This document shows positions 8,771 to 18,700 of a DNA stretch of 64,000 bases, in pieces (position 1 is the first letter of the stretch; every line of letters starts with the position of its first letter). Source of the stretch: Calothrix sp. NIES-2098 (GTDB lineage: Bacteria > Cyanobacteriota > Cyanobacteriia > Cyanobacteriales > Nostocaceae). A program made the translations under genes and the position numbers. Under the pieces are notes generated by a model. It was given only the letters and a program-made list of their open reading frames with translations. It searched no databases and had not been told where the DNA came from. The stretch covers positions 4,591,001 to 4,655,000 of the forward strand of contig AP018172.1 in NCBI GenBank assembly GCA_002368175.1, in the 5' to 3' direction.

Positions 8771-9835
8771 CTAATTAGCTGCTACATTCACCAATTCTCT
8801 AATCTCTAAGGGCAAATCCGCTAAAATCTTCTCCACGAGTATACCTTCGTTTCTAAAATAACGTCTCTGAGTAGTGGGTTCAGGGAGATTACCACCAGCA
8901 TGATGAAGGGCAACAACCTCCCATCCATCGTTTAATACTGGCGATCCAGAAGAGCCGTTGAGGGTGGAGGTAATATATTGCACCACATTGCCTCCAACAT
9001 ACTCAACAAAGTTATTTTGGAAGGAAATTTCTTTGGGTCGTCCTGCTGGATGCTGAATGATGTTTACTCGCTCTCTGTGCTTGATATTTCTTGATAATAA
9101 AGGCAACCATCCCCATTTTTGCCCGGGTTCGCCATCAACTTGAAGCAAAGTATAGTCTAGCTCCTGATTGGTATGGAAAAGTCCACTAGGCTTTGCGTGA
9201 TATTCTTGACTAGGCTGAGAACGTCCCCAAAAATCATCTTCGTAGTTAAAGCGAAATATGGAATTTAATAATAAATCTGAACTCGGCAAAACGTGATTAT
9301 TCGTGAGCAATAAATCTTCAGCCACTAAAAAACCTGTCCCTGACCAACGTTCATAACCAGACTGGACTCCAATATAAGCAACCGATCGCGCTACCTCTAG
9401 TCCTCGTTGTAAAAAGGCAATGGGGCGTAGCGTATTCTCACCAATAATTTTTTCCAGGACATCTGCTGTCGTTTCTCCGCCTTTCCACTGATCAAGATCA
9501 ATAGGAGGGAGTGCAGCGATTGGTGTCATCATGTCGTACTTTGTTAGCAACCCATCCAGAAACGCTTGCTGCTGAATCCCTACAAAGCTCTTGAGGCTAT
9601 TAAGAAATAGCCCTAGTGCCTCATGGTCATAGGTTAAACGCCCATACTTTGATAGATAGCTAACAATTTCGCTGATTGCTACGAAAGGAGTACCTGACAG
9701 ATCAATCATGGGTGCTAGTTGCTTAAGTCCAGCTAATTCTAGGATTTGTAGACGCGATCGCTCTGTTGCTAACTCTGGTATATCTTTAAGTAGAGTGATT
9801 AACTGCTTGCGATCTTCTACATCTAAATTGATCAT
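8771..9835 (-). CDS. EAD-linked trypsin-like serine protease effector
   Basis: 354 residues: an N-terminal helical effector-associated domain (about 5-90), a linker, and a chymotrypsin-fold protease (about 140-340). The catalytic triad is complete: His181 in LLTNNHVLP, Asp227 in ELDYTLLQ, and Ser296 in LNGSSGSPVL. There is no signal peptide, so it should act in the cytosol. Its EAD resembles that of the next gene, implying recruitment by homotypic contact with the STAND adaptor. First gene of the leftward operon protease-adaptor-STAND. Proteases of this kind are predicted effectors of NLR-like defence or cell-death systems in cyanobacteria; the function here is inferred. Confidence 0.85.
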   Translation of the reverse strand: MINLDVEDRKQLITLLKDIPELATERSRLQILELAGLKQLAPMIDLSGTPFVAISEIVSYLSKYGRLTYDHEALGLFLNSLKSFVGIQQQAFLDGLLTKYDMMTPIAALPPIDLDQWKGGETTADVLEKIIGENTLRPIAFLQRGLEVARSVAYIGVQSGYERWSGTGFLVAEDLLLTNNHVLPSSDLLLNSIFRFNYEDDFWGRSQPSQEYHAKPSGLFHTNQELDYTLLQVDGEPGQKWGWLPLLSRNIKHRERVNIIQHPAGRPKEISFQNNFVEYVGGNVVQYITSTLNGSSGSPVLNDGWEVVALHHAGGNLPEPTTQRRYFRNEGILVEKILADLPLEIRELVNVAAN

Positions 9836-9862
9836 TACCTAATATTCCACAGATAAAGACGT

Positions 9863-10153
9863 TTGCCAGGTTACTCAGTACTTAGCTACTCTATATTGGC
9901 TGATCGAATAACTAACGACCACTGTGGATGTTACTCGTATTTTATTGCTATTGCGTTACTCGCTCCTTTAACGCTCTGTATCGGATGGTATTTTACGGCT
10001 ATAATTCCCTCTCTCAAACACTCAAATCCTTACATAGCCGTAACACAAATAGTATTGACTACTTTTGCAGACTTTGTTTGTATAGTTCTACTCTTCCAAA
10101 GTGAAAGCTTGCGGATATGGCAGCAAGATTTTGATATTGTTAGCAAAAACTGA
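9863..10153 (+). CDS. Possible small two-TM membrane protein
   Basis: An open frame of 96 codons, starting only at TTG, that would encode two hydrophobic segments (YFIAIALLAPLTLCIGWYF and IVLTTFADFVCIVLLF). It lies between the divergent protease gene and the aldo/keto reductase gene. No family recognised, no ATG and no clear ribosome binding site; it may be a remnant or chance. Confidence 0.22.
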   Translation: MPGYSVLSYSILADRITNDHCGCYSYFIAIALLAPLTLCIGWYFTAIIPSLKHSNPYIAVTQIVLTTFADFVCIVLLFQSESLRIWQQDFDIVSKN

Positions 10154-10210
10154 CAAAGACAAAAGTGCAACACATCGCTACACTCAATTTCAGTCATTGA
10201 GAAAGTTGTG

Positions 10211-11263
10211 ATGAGATACAAACTTTTGGGTAAAAGCGGGTTGAGAGTCTCTGAACTCTGCTTGGGAACAATGACCTTTGGTGAAGATTGGGGTTGGGGC
10301 GCTTCCCAAGATGAAAGTCGGAGGATTTTTGATACTTTTGTGGAAGCAGGTGGCAATTTCATCGACACCGCTAACGGTTATACAGATGGTACGAGCGAGA
10401 AAATTGTTGGTGAGTTAATTGCTCAAGACCGAGAACGTTTTGTTGTTGCGACTAAATACTCGTTCCCTTTGCGGATGAACGACAATAAAAACGATCCTAA
10501 CGGTAGCGGCAATCATCGCAAGAATTTGGTTCAGTCTTTGGAAGGCAGTTTGAAACGGCTGAATACTGACTATATTGATTTATTTTGGTTGCACGCCTGG
10601 GATTTTACAACACCTGTAGAAGAAGTGATGCGATCGCTCGACGATATGGTTCGTCAAGGTAAAATTCTCTACGTTGGCATTTCTGACGCACCTGCCTGGA
10701 TTATCTCTCAAGCTAACACGATCGCTCAGTATCAAGGCTGGACTCCTTTCGTTGCTTTGCAAGTTGAATACAGTTTGATTCAGCGCACACCAGAACGGGA
10801 CTTAATCCCAATGGCCAAAGCCTTGGATTTAGCTGTAACACCTTGGTCGCCTTTAGGTGGTGGCGTGCTGACAGGTAAGTATAACAAGCCACCGCAAGCA
10901 GGGGACGAACAAGGGCGATTAACCAATCCTACAACTGGCAGTATTTCCGAACGCAGTTTAGCGATCGCAGATGTGGTTAGTCAAGTTGCTGCGGAAATTG
11001 GACGCACACCTTCACAAGTAGCAATAGCTTGGTTACGCGCCCAAAGCGGTGTAATTATCCCGATTATCGGCGCACGCAAGCTGACTCAGTTTCAAGATAA
11101 CTTAGCAGCTTTAGATGTCAATTTATCGCCAGAACATCTGCAACGCCTGCATGAAGTTAGTCAAATTGAGTTGGGTTTCCCCCATGATTTCTTACAGAAC
11201 GATACGATCCGCGATCGCCTTTTTGGTGGCACATTTAGTGCTATAGATAACCATCGAGCCTGA
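10211..11263 (+). CDS. Aldo/keto reductase
   Basis: 350 residues from ATG 10211, preferred over GTG 10208, which directly abuts it. Family signatures are visible: LGTMTFG, GNFIDTANGYTDGTSE (catalytic Asp and Tyr), VATKYSF (catalytic Lys) and DLFWLHAWD (catalytic His), with C-terminal VIIPIIGARK for NADPH phosphate binding. It should reduce carbonyl compounds with NADPH in the cytosol; the substrate is unknown. The next gene, dps, follows after 130 bp in the same direction, suggesting a stress or redox context. Confidence 0.92.
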   Translation: MRYKLLGKSGLRVSELCLGTMTFGEDWGWGASQDESRRIFDTFVEAGGNFIDTANGYTDGTSEKIVGELIAQDRERFVVATKYSFPLRMNDNKNDPNGSGNHRKNLVQSLEGSLKRLNTDYIDLFWLHAWDFTTPVEEVMRSLDDMVRQGKILYVGISDAPAWIISQANTIAQYQGWTPFVALQVEYSLIQRTPERDLIPMAKALDLAVTPWSPLGGGVLTGKYNKPPQAGDEQGRLTNPTTGSISERSLAIADVVSQVAAEIGRTPSQVAIAWLRAQSGVIIPIIGARKLTQFQDNLAALDVNLSPEHLQRLHEVSQIELGFPHDFLQNDTIRDRLFGGTFSAIDNHRA

Positions 11264-11393
11264 GTGAGTGATTTTGCTCATAAAGAAGATAATAATTGAT
11301 GAATGCCAAAATTCCCTCTGTCTTCGGGAAGTTCCAAAAACTCCTGCACTATTTGTAGAGTTATTGTGATGAGATTCCAAGCAGATACAACAC

Positions 11394-11963
11394 ATGAGCG
11401 ACAATAAAATTGCATCCCGTCTTTATCCCACCCGCATTGATATTCCTGCCGAAGCGCGATCTCAAATTGTGGTACTTCTCAACCAAACTTTGGCAGCTAC
11501 TTTAGACTTGAAAACCCAAGTAAAACAAGCTCATTGGAACGTTAAAGGCACTGATTTTTATCAGTTGCATGAATTGTTTGATGAAATTGCTGGCGAACTC
11601 GAAGAATACATCGATATGTTTGCCGAACGCGTCACAGCTTTAGGTGGCTACGCCTTAGGAACAGCGCGCGCCGCTGCTAGCAATTCAATTTTGCCAGAAT
11701 ATCCCTTTGATGTTTTAGATGGCATAGACCATGTAACCGCTTTAGCAGATCGCTTTGCACCTTATGCTAAACATTTGCGGGACGCGATCGCCAAAACCGA
11801 TGATTTAGGCGATCTTGATACTGCTGACCTATATACTGAAGTTTCTCGCACCATTGATAAGCGTCTGTGGTTCTTAGAGGCTCATTTGCAAATAGCTGAA
11901 ATCAAAGCCGAGAATGGCGCATCCGCAGGGAAAGCTACTAAACAGCCAGTTGCTGTCAAGTAA
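11394..11963 (+). CDS. dps: Dps-family ferritin-like DNA-protection protein
   Basis: 189 residues with the Dps ferroxidase signature: KQAHWNVKGTDFYQLHELFDEI followed by EYIDMFAERVTALGG, which supply the intersubunit iron ligands (His, Asp, Glu). Dps proteins form dodecamers that oxidise Fe(II) with hydrogen peroxide, store iron and protect DNA. The C-terminal tail (AENGASAGKATKQPVAVK) is basic and flexible, as in Dps proteins that contact DNA. Length is usual. A hairpin with T-run at 12091-12120 may end its transcript. Confidence 0.93.
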   Translation: MSDNKIASRLYPTRIDIPAEARSQIVVLLNQTLAATLDLKTQVKQAHWNVKGTDFYQLHELFDEIAGELEEYIDMFAERVTALGGYALGTARAAASNSILPEYPFDVLDGIDHVTALADRFAPYAKHLRDAIAKTDDLGDLDTADLYTEVSRTIDKRLWFLEAHLQIAEIKAENGASAGKATKQPVAVK

Positions 11964-12090
11964 GAAATTTTGAGATTTCATTTCTAGCAGTCCTATCTGA
12001 TTTGTTAAAACTTCAGAGGTAGAGCATTACCTAGAGTATGATGAATTTTTCACAAATAATTTAGGATTGCTATAGCAGTAACTTTTTGGT

Positions 12091-12120
12091 AAGTACGTCA
12101 CTTTTAAGTGCGTACTTTTC
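12091..12120 (+). terminator. Probable terminator downstream of dps
   Basis: AAGTACGTCACTT and AAGTGCGTACTT form a stem with one bulged base and a 2-nt loop, followed by TTTTC. The rest of 11964-12409 is AT-rich with no credible gene. Confidence 0.5.
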
Positions 12121-12409
12121 ATTTTATATGTACATACATTACTATTTAAATAGTTCAAAAATAAATCTAATACCAAGTTGCATTCGATGAAAAAATCAAA
12201 ACCATAAACAACACAAAGCAATTCAGTTACAAAGAAAATTGGCTGTTTGAATGCAACTAAAATGCAGTAATTAGGGAAACTAAATAGAATTATGAAACTG
12301 AATATTGAATTTCAAGTTTTAGCCAATAAAACCTGAATATCTTTATTGCTTAACTTTACAGTTATCAATTTGTAAATACAAGAAAATCAACTAGGCAAGA
12401 GGTATATTT

Positions 12410-13126
12410 ATGTCTCAAAGTACCAAGAATTTAGTAATTCACGATGGCAAACTCCGCGGTCATACTAAAATTAGTTGGCTGAACAGTTACCACACATTTT
12501 CCTTTGGGAGTTTTTACGATCCCAACTACATGGGATTTCGCGCTTTAAGAGTGATCAACGATGATACGGTTGTTCCTGGTGCTGGGTTTGGAACTCACGG
12601 TCATCGAGATATGGAAATCCTCACTTATGTGTTATCAGGCGCTTTAGAGCATAAAGATAGCCTGGGGACAGGTTCGGTAATTCGTCCCGGTGACGCACAG
12701 ATTATGAGTGCTGGTACTGGTATTACCCATAGTGAATACAATCATTCGCAAACTGAGCCGGTTCACTTTCTGCAAATCTGGATGTTACCCAATAAGGTAG
12801 GGTTAACGCCAAGGTACGACCAAAAGAACTTTCCTGTAGAAGAGAAGCGCGGAAAACTACGTTTAATTGCGGCTAAAGATGGACGTGATGGGGCTGTGGT
12901 AGTTCACCAAGACCTCGATCTCTACGCATCTGTTCTCGAAAAGGGTGATGTTGTTAATTATCATCTCAAGAGCGATCGCTATGCCTGGTTACACGTTGCC
13001 CAAGGCGCAGCCACTCTCAATGGCGAAGAACTCAAAGCAGGCGATGGCGTACAAATCAGTGGCGAAGAGAAACTCGAAATTAGCACCAACGCTAGTGCAG
13101 AAATCCTGCTTTTCGATTTGGCTTAA
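12410..13126 (+). CDS. Pirin-family bicupin protein
   Basis: 238 residues with pirin/YhaK-type double cupin features: ISWLNSYHTFSFGSFYD, FGTHGHRDMEILTYVLSGALEHKDSLG, IMSAGTGITHSEYNHS and HFLQIWMLPN. The His pair in THGHRD and the later His/Glu in THSEYN are the metal ligands. Bacterial pirins have been described as quercetin dioxygenases or redox sensors, so the function here is uncertain. ATG 12410 is preceded by AAGAGG. Monocistronic, ending in a strong hairpin at 13200. Confidence 0.9.
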   Translation: MSQSTKNLVIHDGKLRGHTKISWLNSYHTFSFGSFYDPNYMGFRALRVINDDTVVPGAGFGTHGHRDMEILTYVLSGALEHKDSLGTGSVIRPGDAQIMSAGTGITHSEYNHSQTEPVHFLQIWMLPNKVGLTPRYDQKNFPVEEKRGKLRLIAAKDGRDGAVVVHQDLDLYASVLEKGDVVNYHLKSDRYAWLHVAQGAATLNGEELKAGDGVQISGEEKLEISTNASAEILLFDLA

Positions 13127-13199
13127 TACCAAGTAGCTATACTACAAGGTAATACAGTTGAGGTTGGCTGCGTTCTAGAAGACAATGCGATCGCTTAAT

Positions 13200-13232
13200 T
13201 AGCTCTGTGAATAATTCACAGAGCTATTTTTT
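13200..13232 (+). terminator. Rho-independent terminator after the pirin gene
   Basis: TAGCTCTGTGAAT and ATTCACAGAGCTA form a perfect 13-bp stem with a minimal loop, followed by TTTTTT. Confidence 0.85.
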
Positions 13233-13385
13233 AGCTTAACAATGAAGTTACTTAAAGATATCTGCCGTTTTGTTTCAGAATATAAAGAGAAGCTAAAGCA
13301 ATCCTTTTATCTATCTGGAGTAAGAAGTATTTTGTTTACAAATTTTAGAAATTAGAGTAAAGGAAACAGAGAATATAGCATAAAA

Positions 13386-13622
13386 ATGATATTTTTTACA
13401 GATAAACATAAATTGTTACATGACAAACAGCAATTTTGGCACACAGAATTAGTTAAATATGGCGTAGACTATCATCAAGCTGCTAAAGTCGCTCAAATTC
13501 TAGCCGAAAAAAAACCGGATGAGCTTTTGACTGAGGAAGAAATCCGGCTTACCAAAGAAGTATGTGAAGTTTGGTTAAGACAGCGCAAACGTTTGGCTTC
13601 AATTTCTAGAGCGCTTGAGTAA
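13386..13622 (+). CDS. Small conserved-type hypothetical protein
   Basis: 78 residues, charged and helical, with no membrane segment or cysteines (HDKQQFWHTELVKYGVDYHQ, ILAEKKPDELLTEEEIRL). The frame is coding-like and stands alone. No function recognised; it resembles the short soluble proteins common in filamentous cyanobacteria. Confidence 0.6.
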   Translation: MIFFTDKHKLLHDKQQFWHTELVKYGVDYHQAAKVAQILAEKKPDELLTEEEIRLTKEVCEVWLRQRKRLASISRALE

Positions 13623-13829
13623 TATTATTCTACTGTAGGCTTTATCTTTGAAGCGGATGCGAGAAATTAAATAATCATAGTCTAGGCAAAGTATAGAAAT
13701 AGTACGACCCGGTTTCAAACTCAAACGTGACCAGTGTTTCCAAACAGCGCTTTTAAAAGCTTTTGAACAACTGTTGATTGCGTCTATATTGGATAATTCA
13801 TCTCTACATTCATCAACATTGGTCATCAA
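13599..13829 (-). CDS. Doubtful small ORF
   Basis: A 76-codon frame with a plausible C-terminal half (VWKHWSRLSLKPGRTISILC), overlapping the end of the preceding rightward gene by 24 bp. No recognised family and a weak start context. Listed because nothing else explains this stretch. Confidence 0.25.
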   Translation of the reverse strand: MMTNVDECRDELSNIDAINSCSKAFKSAVWKHWSRLSLKPGRTISILCLDYDYLISRIRFKDKAYSRIILLKRSRN

Positions 13830-13912
13830 AAGATAACTGTCTTAGCGGTAGCATTTTTATTAAGTATTGTTAGTGAATATACATTAAACTAAATAGCTTT
13901 TTAAATTATTTT

Positions 13913-13942
13913 CCCTCCAAATCTTCTCTGTTGGGGGGTTTT
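13913..13942 (+). terminator. Hairpin with T-run in a gene-poor stretch
   Basis: CCCTCCAA and TTGGGGGG pair around a 10-nt loop and are followed by TTTTA. The surrounding 13830-14264 shows no credible gene; its right end should hold the promoter of the efflux genes. Confidence 0.6.
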
Positions 13943-14264
13943 ATATTTATTTACTAAAGTAATTAAGTGTAAAAAATCAAATTCTTGCCTTAGACAGAAG
14001 AATAAAAAATTACATTTATTATTAGCAATATCTCAGAAGCGATCGCCTGTTAGCAAAAATAGAACATTTTTCGCAAGAATTCAAAAGACAGGGGGATGAC
14101 TATATTTGTAAACTGGATTTTATCACTCACCTTTCGGTAGATTAGCGCAAGTTATAAAGGAAGTATATTTGAGATGGCATATCATATAATTTCTCATCAA
14201 GCTTCATCCTAAATCAGTAAATTAAATCTATCAGCTTTAATTCTCCTTAGGTTCCCTGTATATC

Positions 14265-15578
14265 ATGACATCCCCTGAACATCAAACTGATTTTGAAGAA
14301 CGTGTTCCAGAGCCGTCATTTGAGCCACCTCCACAAAAACGGCGGTGGCTTCGGTTACTGTTAGCTGCACTATTATTGCTTGGTGGTGGTACTGCCATAG
14401 TTTGGCGTTTGGTAACTCCGCAACATCAAGCTGCTGCGCCAAATAATGCTCCACCAGGGGTACGAGTCAAGATAGCACCTGTACAAGCTGGTACAATTGA
14501 GGAGAGTTCAGATTTTATTGCCAACCTAGAATCCCGACGTTCAGTGAGGCTACAACCACGAATTCAAGGTCAAGTCACGCAGATATTTGTGCGATCGGGA
14601 GATAAAGTTGCTCAGGGAACGCCAATTATTCAAGTAGACCCAAGACAGCAACAAGCAGCAGTTAGTGGGTTAAATGCTGGATCGCAAGCAGCCAGAGCGC
14701 AACTCCAAAATGCCCTTGCCACACTCAAATCCCTACAAGCCGATCGCTTATCTAATGTTGCTGATGTGCGATTAAATCAGCAAGATTATGACAGGTACAC
14801 TAGCCTTGCTCAAGAAGGCGCAGTATCTCGGCAAACCAGGGATCAGTACGCCAATCGGTTGGCTACAGCCAAAGCGCAACTTGCTGCCATTGATTCTAAA
14901 ATTCAAGCACAGCAAGCAACTATAACTCAGGCAGAAAAAGCTTTGCAGCAAGCAGAAGCAAATACTAACCAACAAGTAGTTGAGCTTCAGTATTACAAAA
15001 TTACTGCTCCTTTTGCTGGGACAGTGGGTGATATTCCCGTAAAAGTTGGTGATTTTGTCAATACTTCAACACAACTTGCGACAATCACTCAAAATCAACC
15101 TTTAGAAGTCAACATCTCCGTGCCTCTCGAACGCGGTTCTCAATTGCGTCAAGGATTACCAGTAGAAGTCATGGATGCTCAAGGGCAACCTCTAGGCAGA
15201 AGTAAAATATTCTTTATTTCGCCAAATATCGGTAATGGTACTCAATCAATCCTAGTCAAAGCACTATTGAATAACTCGCAAGGTAAGTTGCGGGCAGACC
15301 AATTAGTGCGTGCTAGAGTGATTTGGAATCGAAAATCTGGAGTTTTAATTCCTACAACAGCAGTATCTCGTGTAGCGGGTGAAACATTCGCTTATGTAGC
15401 GCAAACCGAAAATACTCCACAAGGTAATTCCCAATTAGTAGCTCGGCAAAAGCAGGTGAAGTTAGGCAATATCCAAGGCAATAACTACCAAGTTCTGGAA
15501 GGATTGCAGCCAGATGAAAAAATTATCGTCTCTGGGTTGCTAAATCTGAGAGACGGTGTTCCTGTGATTCCAGAGTAG
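14265..15578 (+). CDS. RND efflux periplasmic adaptor (AcrA/MexA-like membrane fusion protein)
   Basis: 437 residues. A single membrane anchor (about 26-47) follows a proline-rich cytosolic start. Then come a lipoyl half-motif (VRLQPRIQGQVTQIFVRSGDKVAQGTPIIQVD), a long helical hairpin rich in Gln/Ala (about 120-230), the second lipoyl half (YYKITAPFAGTVGDIPVKVGDFV), and beta-barrel and membrane-proximal domains. It should bridge the inner-membrane RND pump to an outer-membrane channel. It lies 125 bp upstream of the matching RND permease. No dedicated outer-membrane channel or regulator gene is adjacent. Confidence 0.93.
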   Translation: MTSPEHQTDFEERVPEPSFEPPPQKRRWLRLLLAALLLLGGGTAIVWRLVTPQHQAAAPNNAPPGVRVKIAPVQAGTIEESSDFIANLESRRSVRLQPRIQGQVTQIFVRSGDKVAQGTPIIQVDPRQQQAAVSGLNAGSQAARAQLQNALATLKSLQADRLSNVADVRLNQQDYDRYTSLAQEGAVSRQTRDQYANRLATAKAQLAAIDSKIQAQQATITQAEKALQQAEANTNQQVVELQYYKITAPFAGTVGDIPVKVGDFVNTSTQLATITQNQPLEVNISVPLERGSQLRQGLPVEVMDAQGQPLGRSKIFFISPNIGNGTQSILVKALLNNSQGKLRADQLVRARVIWNRKSGVLIPTTAVSRVAGETFAYVAQTENTPQGNSQLVARQKQVKLGNIQGNNYQVLEGLQPDEKIIVSGLLNLRDGVPVIPE

Positions 15579-15703
15579 AGACTGGAGACAAGGAAAGGGA
15601 GACAAGGTGAGACAAAGAGAATAAGGGAAGGGTAAGTCAATATCCTATGCCCTTATGTCTTCATGCCCAATGCCCCATTTTTAATACTTAAGCAACGATT
15701 TAT

Positions 15704-18700
15704 ATGTTTGTTGACTTCTTTATCAGGCGACCTGTATTTACCAGTGTCTGCTCTATCATCATCCTGTTGGTGGGAGCAATTAGCATCCCCACACTGCCTA
15801 CAGATCGCTATCCCGAAATTAGCCCGACACAAATTAACGTCACTGCTAATTATGTGGGTGCAAGTGCTGAAGTTGTCGAAAATACCGTCACGACTGTTTT
15901 AGAACGCCAAATTAACGGGGTTGAGGGCATTAAATACATGACCTCAAACAGTAGTAACAACGGTACTAGTACAATTACGGTGACATTTGATGCATCCCGC
16001 AACAAAGATATTGCGGCGGTAGATGTGCAAAATCGGGTTTCTGTGGCGCAACCGTTGTTACCAGACGCCGTACAGCGAACTGGAGTCACGGTTAGCAAAC
16101 AATCCAACAACATCCTCTTAGCGATGGGGTTGTATGCCGATAAACAGGCTTTTGACAACGTCTTTTTAAGCAACTACGCCGACTTATATATAGTAGATGC
16201 CCTCAAAAGAATTAAAGGTGTGAGCGAGGCGCGAATTTTTGGCGAACGCCGTTATGCGATGCGTCTGTGGCTCGATCCTAACCGTCTTGCCAGTCGCAAT
16301 CTCACCGCCCAGGATGTAATCGATGCACTCAACGAGCAAAACGTACAGGTAGGTGCAGGGCAAATTGGACAGCAGCCTACAGATAAGGATCAAAATTACC
16401 AAATAGATTTGACAGCAGTTAGTAGGCTGACAGATGTCTCTCAATTTGACAATATAGTCCTGAAAACTGCTGCTGATGGCTCGCTAATTACACTCAAAGA
16501 TGTCGGTAGGGCGGAACTAGGAGCAGAAAACTATAACTCGTTTTTGCGATTTCGCGGTAACGAGGGTGTTGGTATAGGGATATTTCCCACTCCTGGAAGT
16601 AACGCCTTGGATGTGGCTAAGGCAGTGAAAGTGGAAATGGCGAAACTAGCACAAAGCTTTCCGCCAGGGATGAAATATCAAGTGGCTTTTGATACGACAG
16701 CGTTCGTGGAAGCCTCGCTAGCAGAAGTTGTGAAGACGCTGGTGGAAGCGATCGCGCTTGTTGTGTTGGTGATATTCCTGTTCTTGCAAGACTGGCGCAC
16801 AACTTTAATTCCGGTAATTGTGATTCCCCTGGCGTTGGTCGGTACATTCGCCTTTATCAAGGTATTTGGGTTCTCGATCAACACTCTAACGATGTTTGGC
16901 ATCACCTTGGCTACGGGGTTAGTGGTGGATGATGCGATCATCGTTGTGGAGAACATCGCCCGCTTGATTGAAGATGAGGGAATGCCACCACGCCAAGCAG
17001 CCTCGGAATCTATGCGCGAGTTGTTTGGGGCGGTAGTTGCCACTTCTTTGGTATTGATGGCTGTATTCGTTCCCGTGGCATTCTTTCCCGGTTCCACAGG
17101 GCAGATTTACAAACAGTTTGCGCTGACGATCGCCTTTTCGATTGCCATTTCTACCTTTTTAGCTCTGACTCTCACACCTTCGCTTTCCGCCTTACTACTA
17201 CGCCGCGGACAAAAACCCCGTGGTTGGTTAGGCAAGATTTTCGGGGTAGTCAATAGATTTATTGATTGGATGCGCAGAGGGTATGAAAAAACTCTCTTTC
17301 GTTTAAACCGTGTCGCCGCGATCGTTGTGCTGCTCTTTGTCCTATCCTTGGGCTTAACAGCCTGGGTCTATACCCGCGTGCCTACAGCCTTTATTCCAGA
17401 AGAAGACCAAGGCTATTTCATCACGATTATCCAAGGGCCAGAAGGGGTGTCACTCAACTACACCAGCAACGTCATGGCTAAGGTAGAAAAAGAAATCCTG
17501 AAATTGCCGGAAGTAGTTGGTACTTTCGCCATTGGTGGCTTTGGTTTCAGTGGTAACACTGCTAACAGTGGTGCTATTTTTACCACACTCAAACCTTGGA
17601 ACGAGCGCGCTGGTGAGGAACACTCAGCACAAGGCATTATGAATAGACTGCGGGGAGTGCTATCGGCAATCCCAGAAGCGAGGATTTTACCAGTTAACCC
17701 CCCAGCGATTCAAGGTTTAGGTAGTTTTGGCGGTTTCCAATTCGAGCTACAAGACAGAGCTGGTAATAACGGCTTGGGTACCATGACACAAATCATGGGT
17801 CAGTTACTCCAACGCGGTAATCAGACACCAGGATTGCAAGCTGTGTTTAGTACATTTAGTGCCAATACACCGCAGATGGTCATTGAAGTCGATCGCAGCA
17901 AAGCCAAAGCTTTACAAGTTAAAGTCAACGACATTTTTAACACCTTACAAAGTTATTTGGGTTCGCGCTACGTCAACGACTTTAATTTATTACAGCGGAC
18001 TTACCGGGTGTATATACAAGCAGACGCAAAGTTTCGCTCTAATCCTGAAGATATTGGTAAGTTGTACGTGCGCTCTGCCACGAATCAAATGATACCTTTG
18101 AGCAACTTAGTGAAAGTTACTCCCACTACAGGAGCGCAAACCATTACTCACTACAACTTGTTCCGATCGATTGAAATCAACGGTTCAGCTGCTCCTGGCT
18201 TTAGTTCGGGACAAGCAACCAACGCAATGGAGCAATTAGCGAAAGAAGTTTTACCTGCAAGTATGGGTTACGAATGGTCAGGGATTACAGCTGAAGAACA
18301 ACAATCTGGGGGTTTAGCACCCTTAATTTTTGGCTTGGGATTGGTCTTCGTGTTTTTGGTACTGGCTGCACAGTATGAGAACTATGTCGATCCTCTGATT
18401 ATTATGTTTGCCGTTCCCCTAGCTATCTTAGGGGCATTATCGGCTCAGTCTTTGCGGGGTCTAGCCAACGATGTATTTTGTCAGGTTGGTTTAGTAATGT
18501 TGATTGGTTTGGCGAGTAAAAACGCCATTTTGATTGTGGAATTTGCTAACCAACTGCGAGAACGCGGTGTTCCTCTAGTCAAAGCTGCCATCCAAGCATC
18601 TGAGGAACGCTTACGCCCGATTCTCATGACTTCCTTCGCTTTTATCTTAGGTATTTTTCCCTTAGTCGAAGCGGAAGGTGCAGGTGCGGCTAGCAGACAA

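Noticed and set aside
12027..12221. Minus-strand 64-codon frame downstream of dps
   Set aside because: AT-rich, crosses a terminator-like hairpin, has no ribosome binding site and no coding character.
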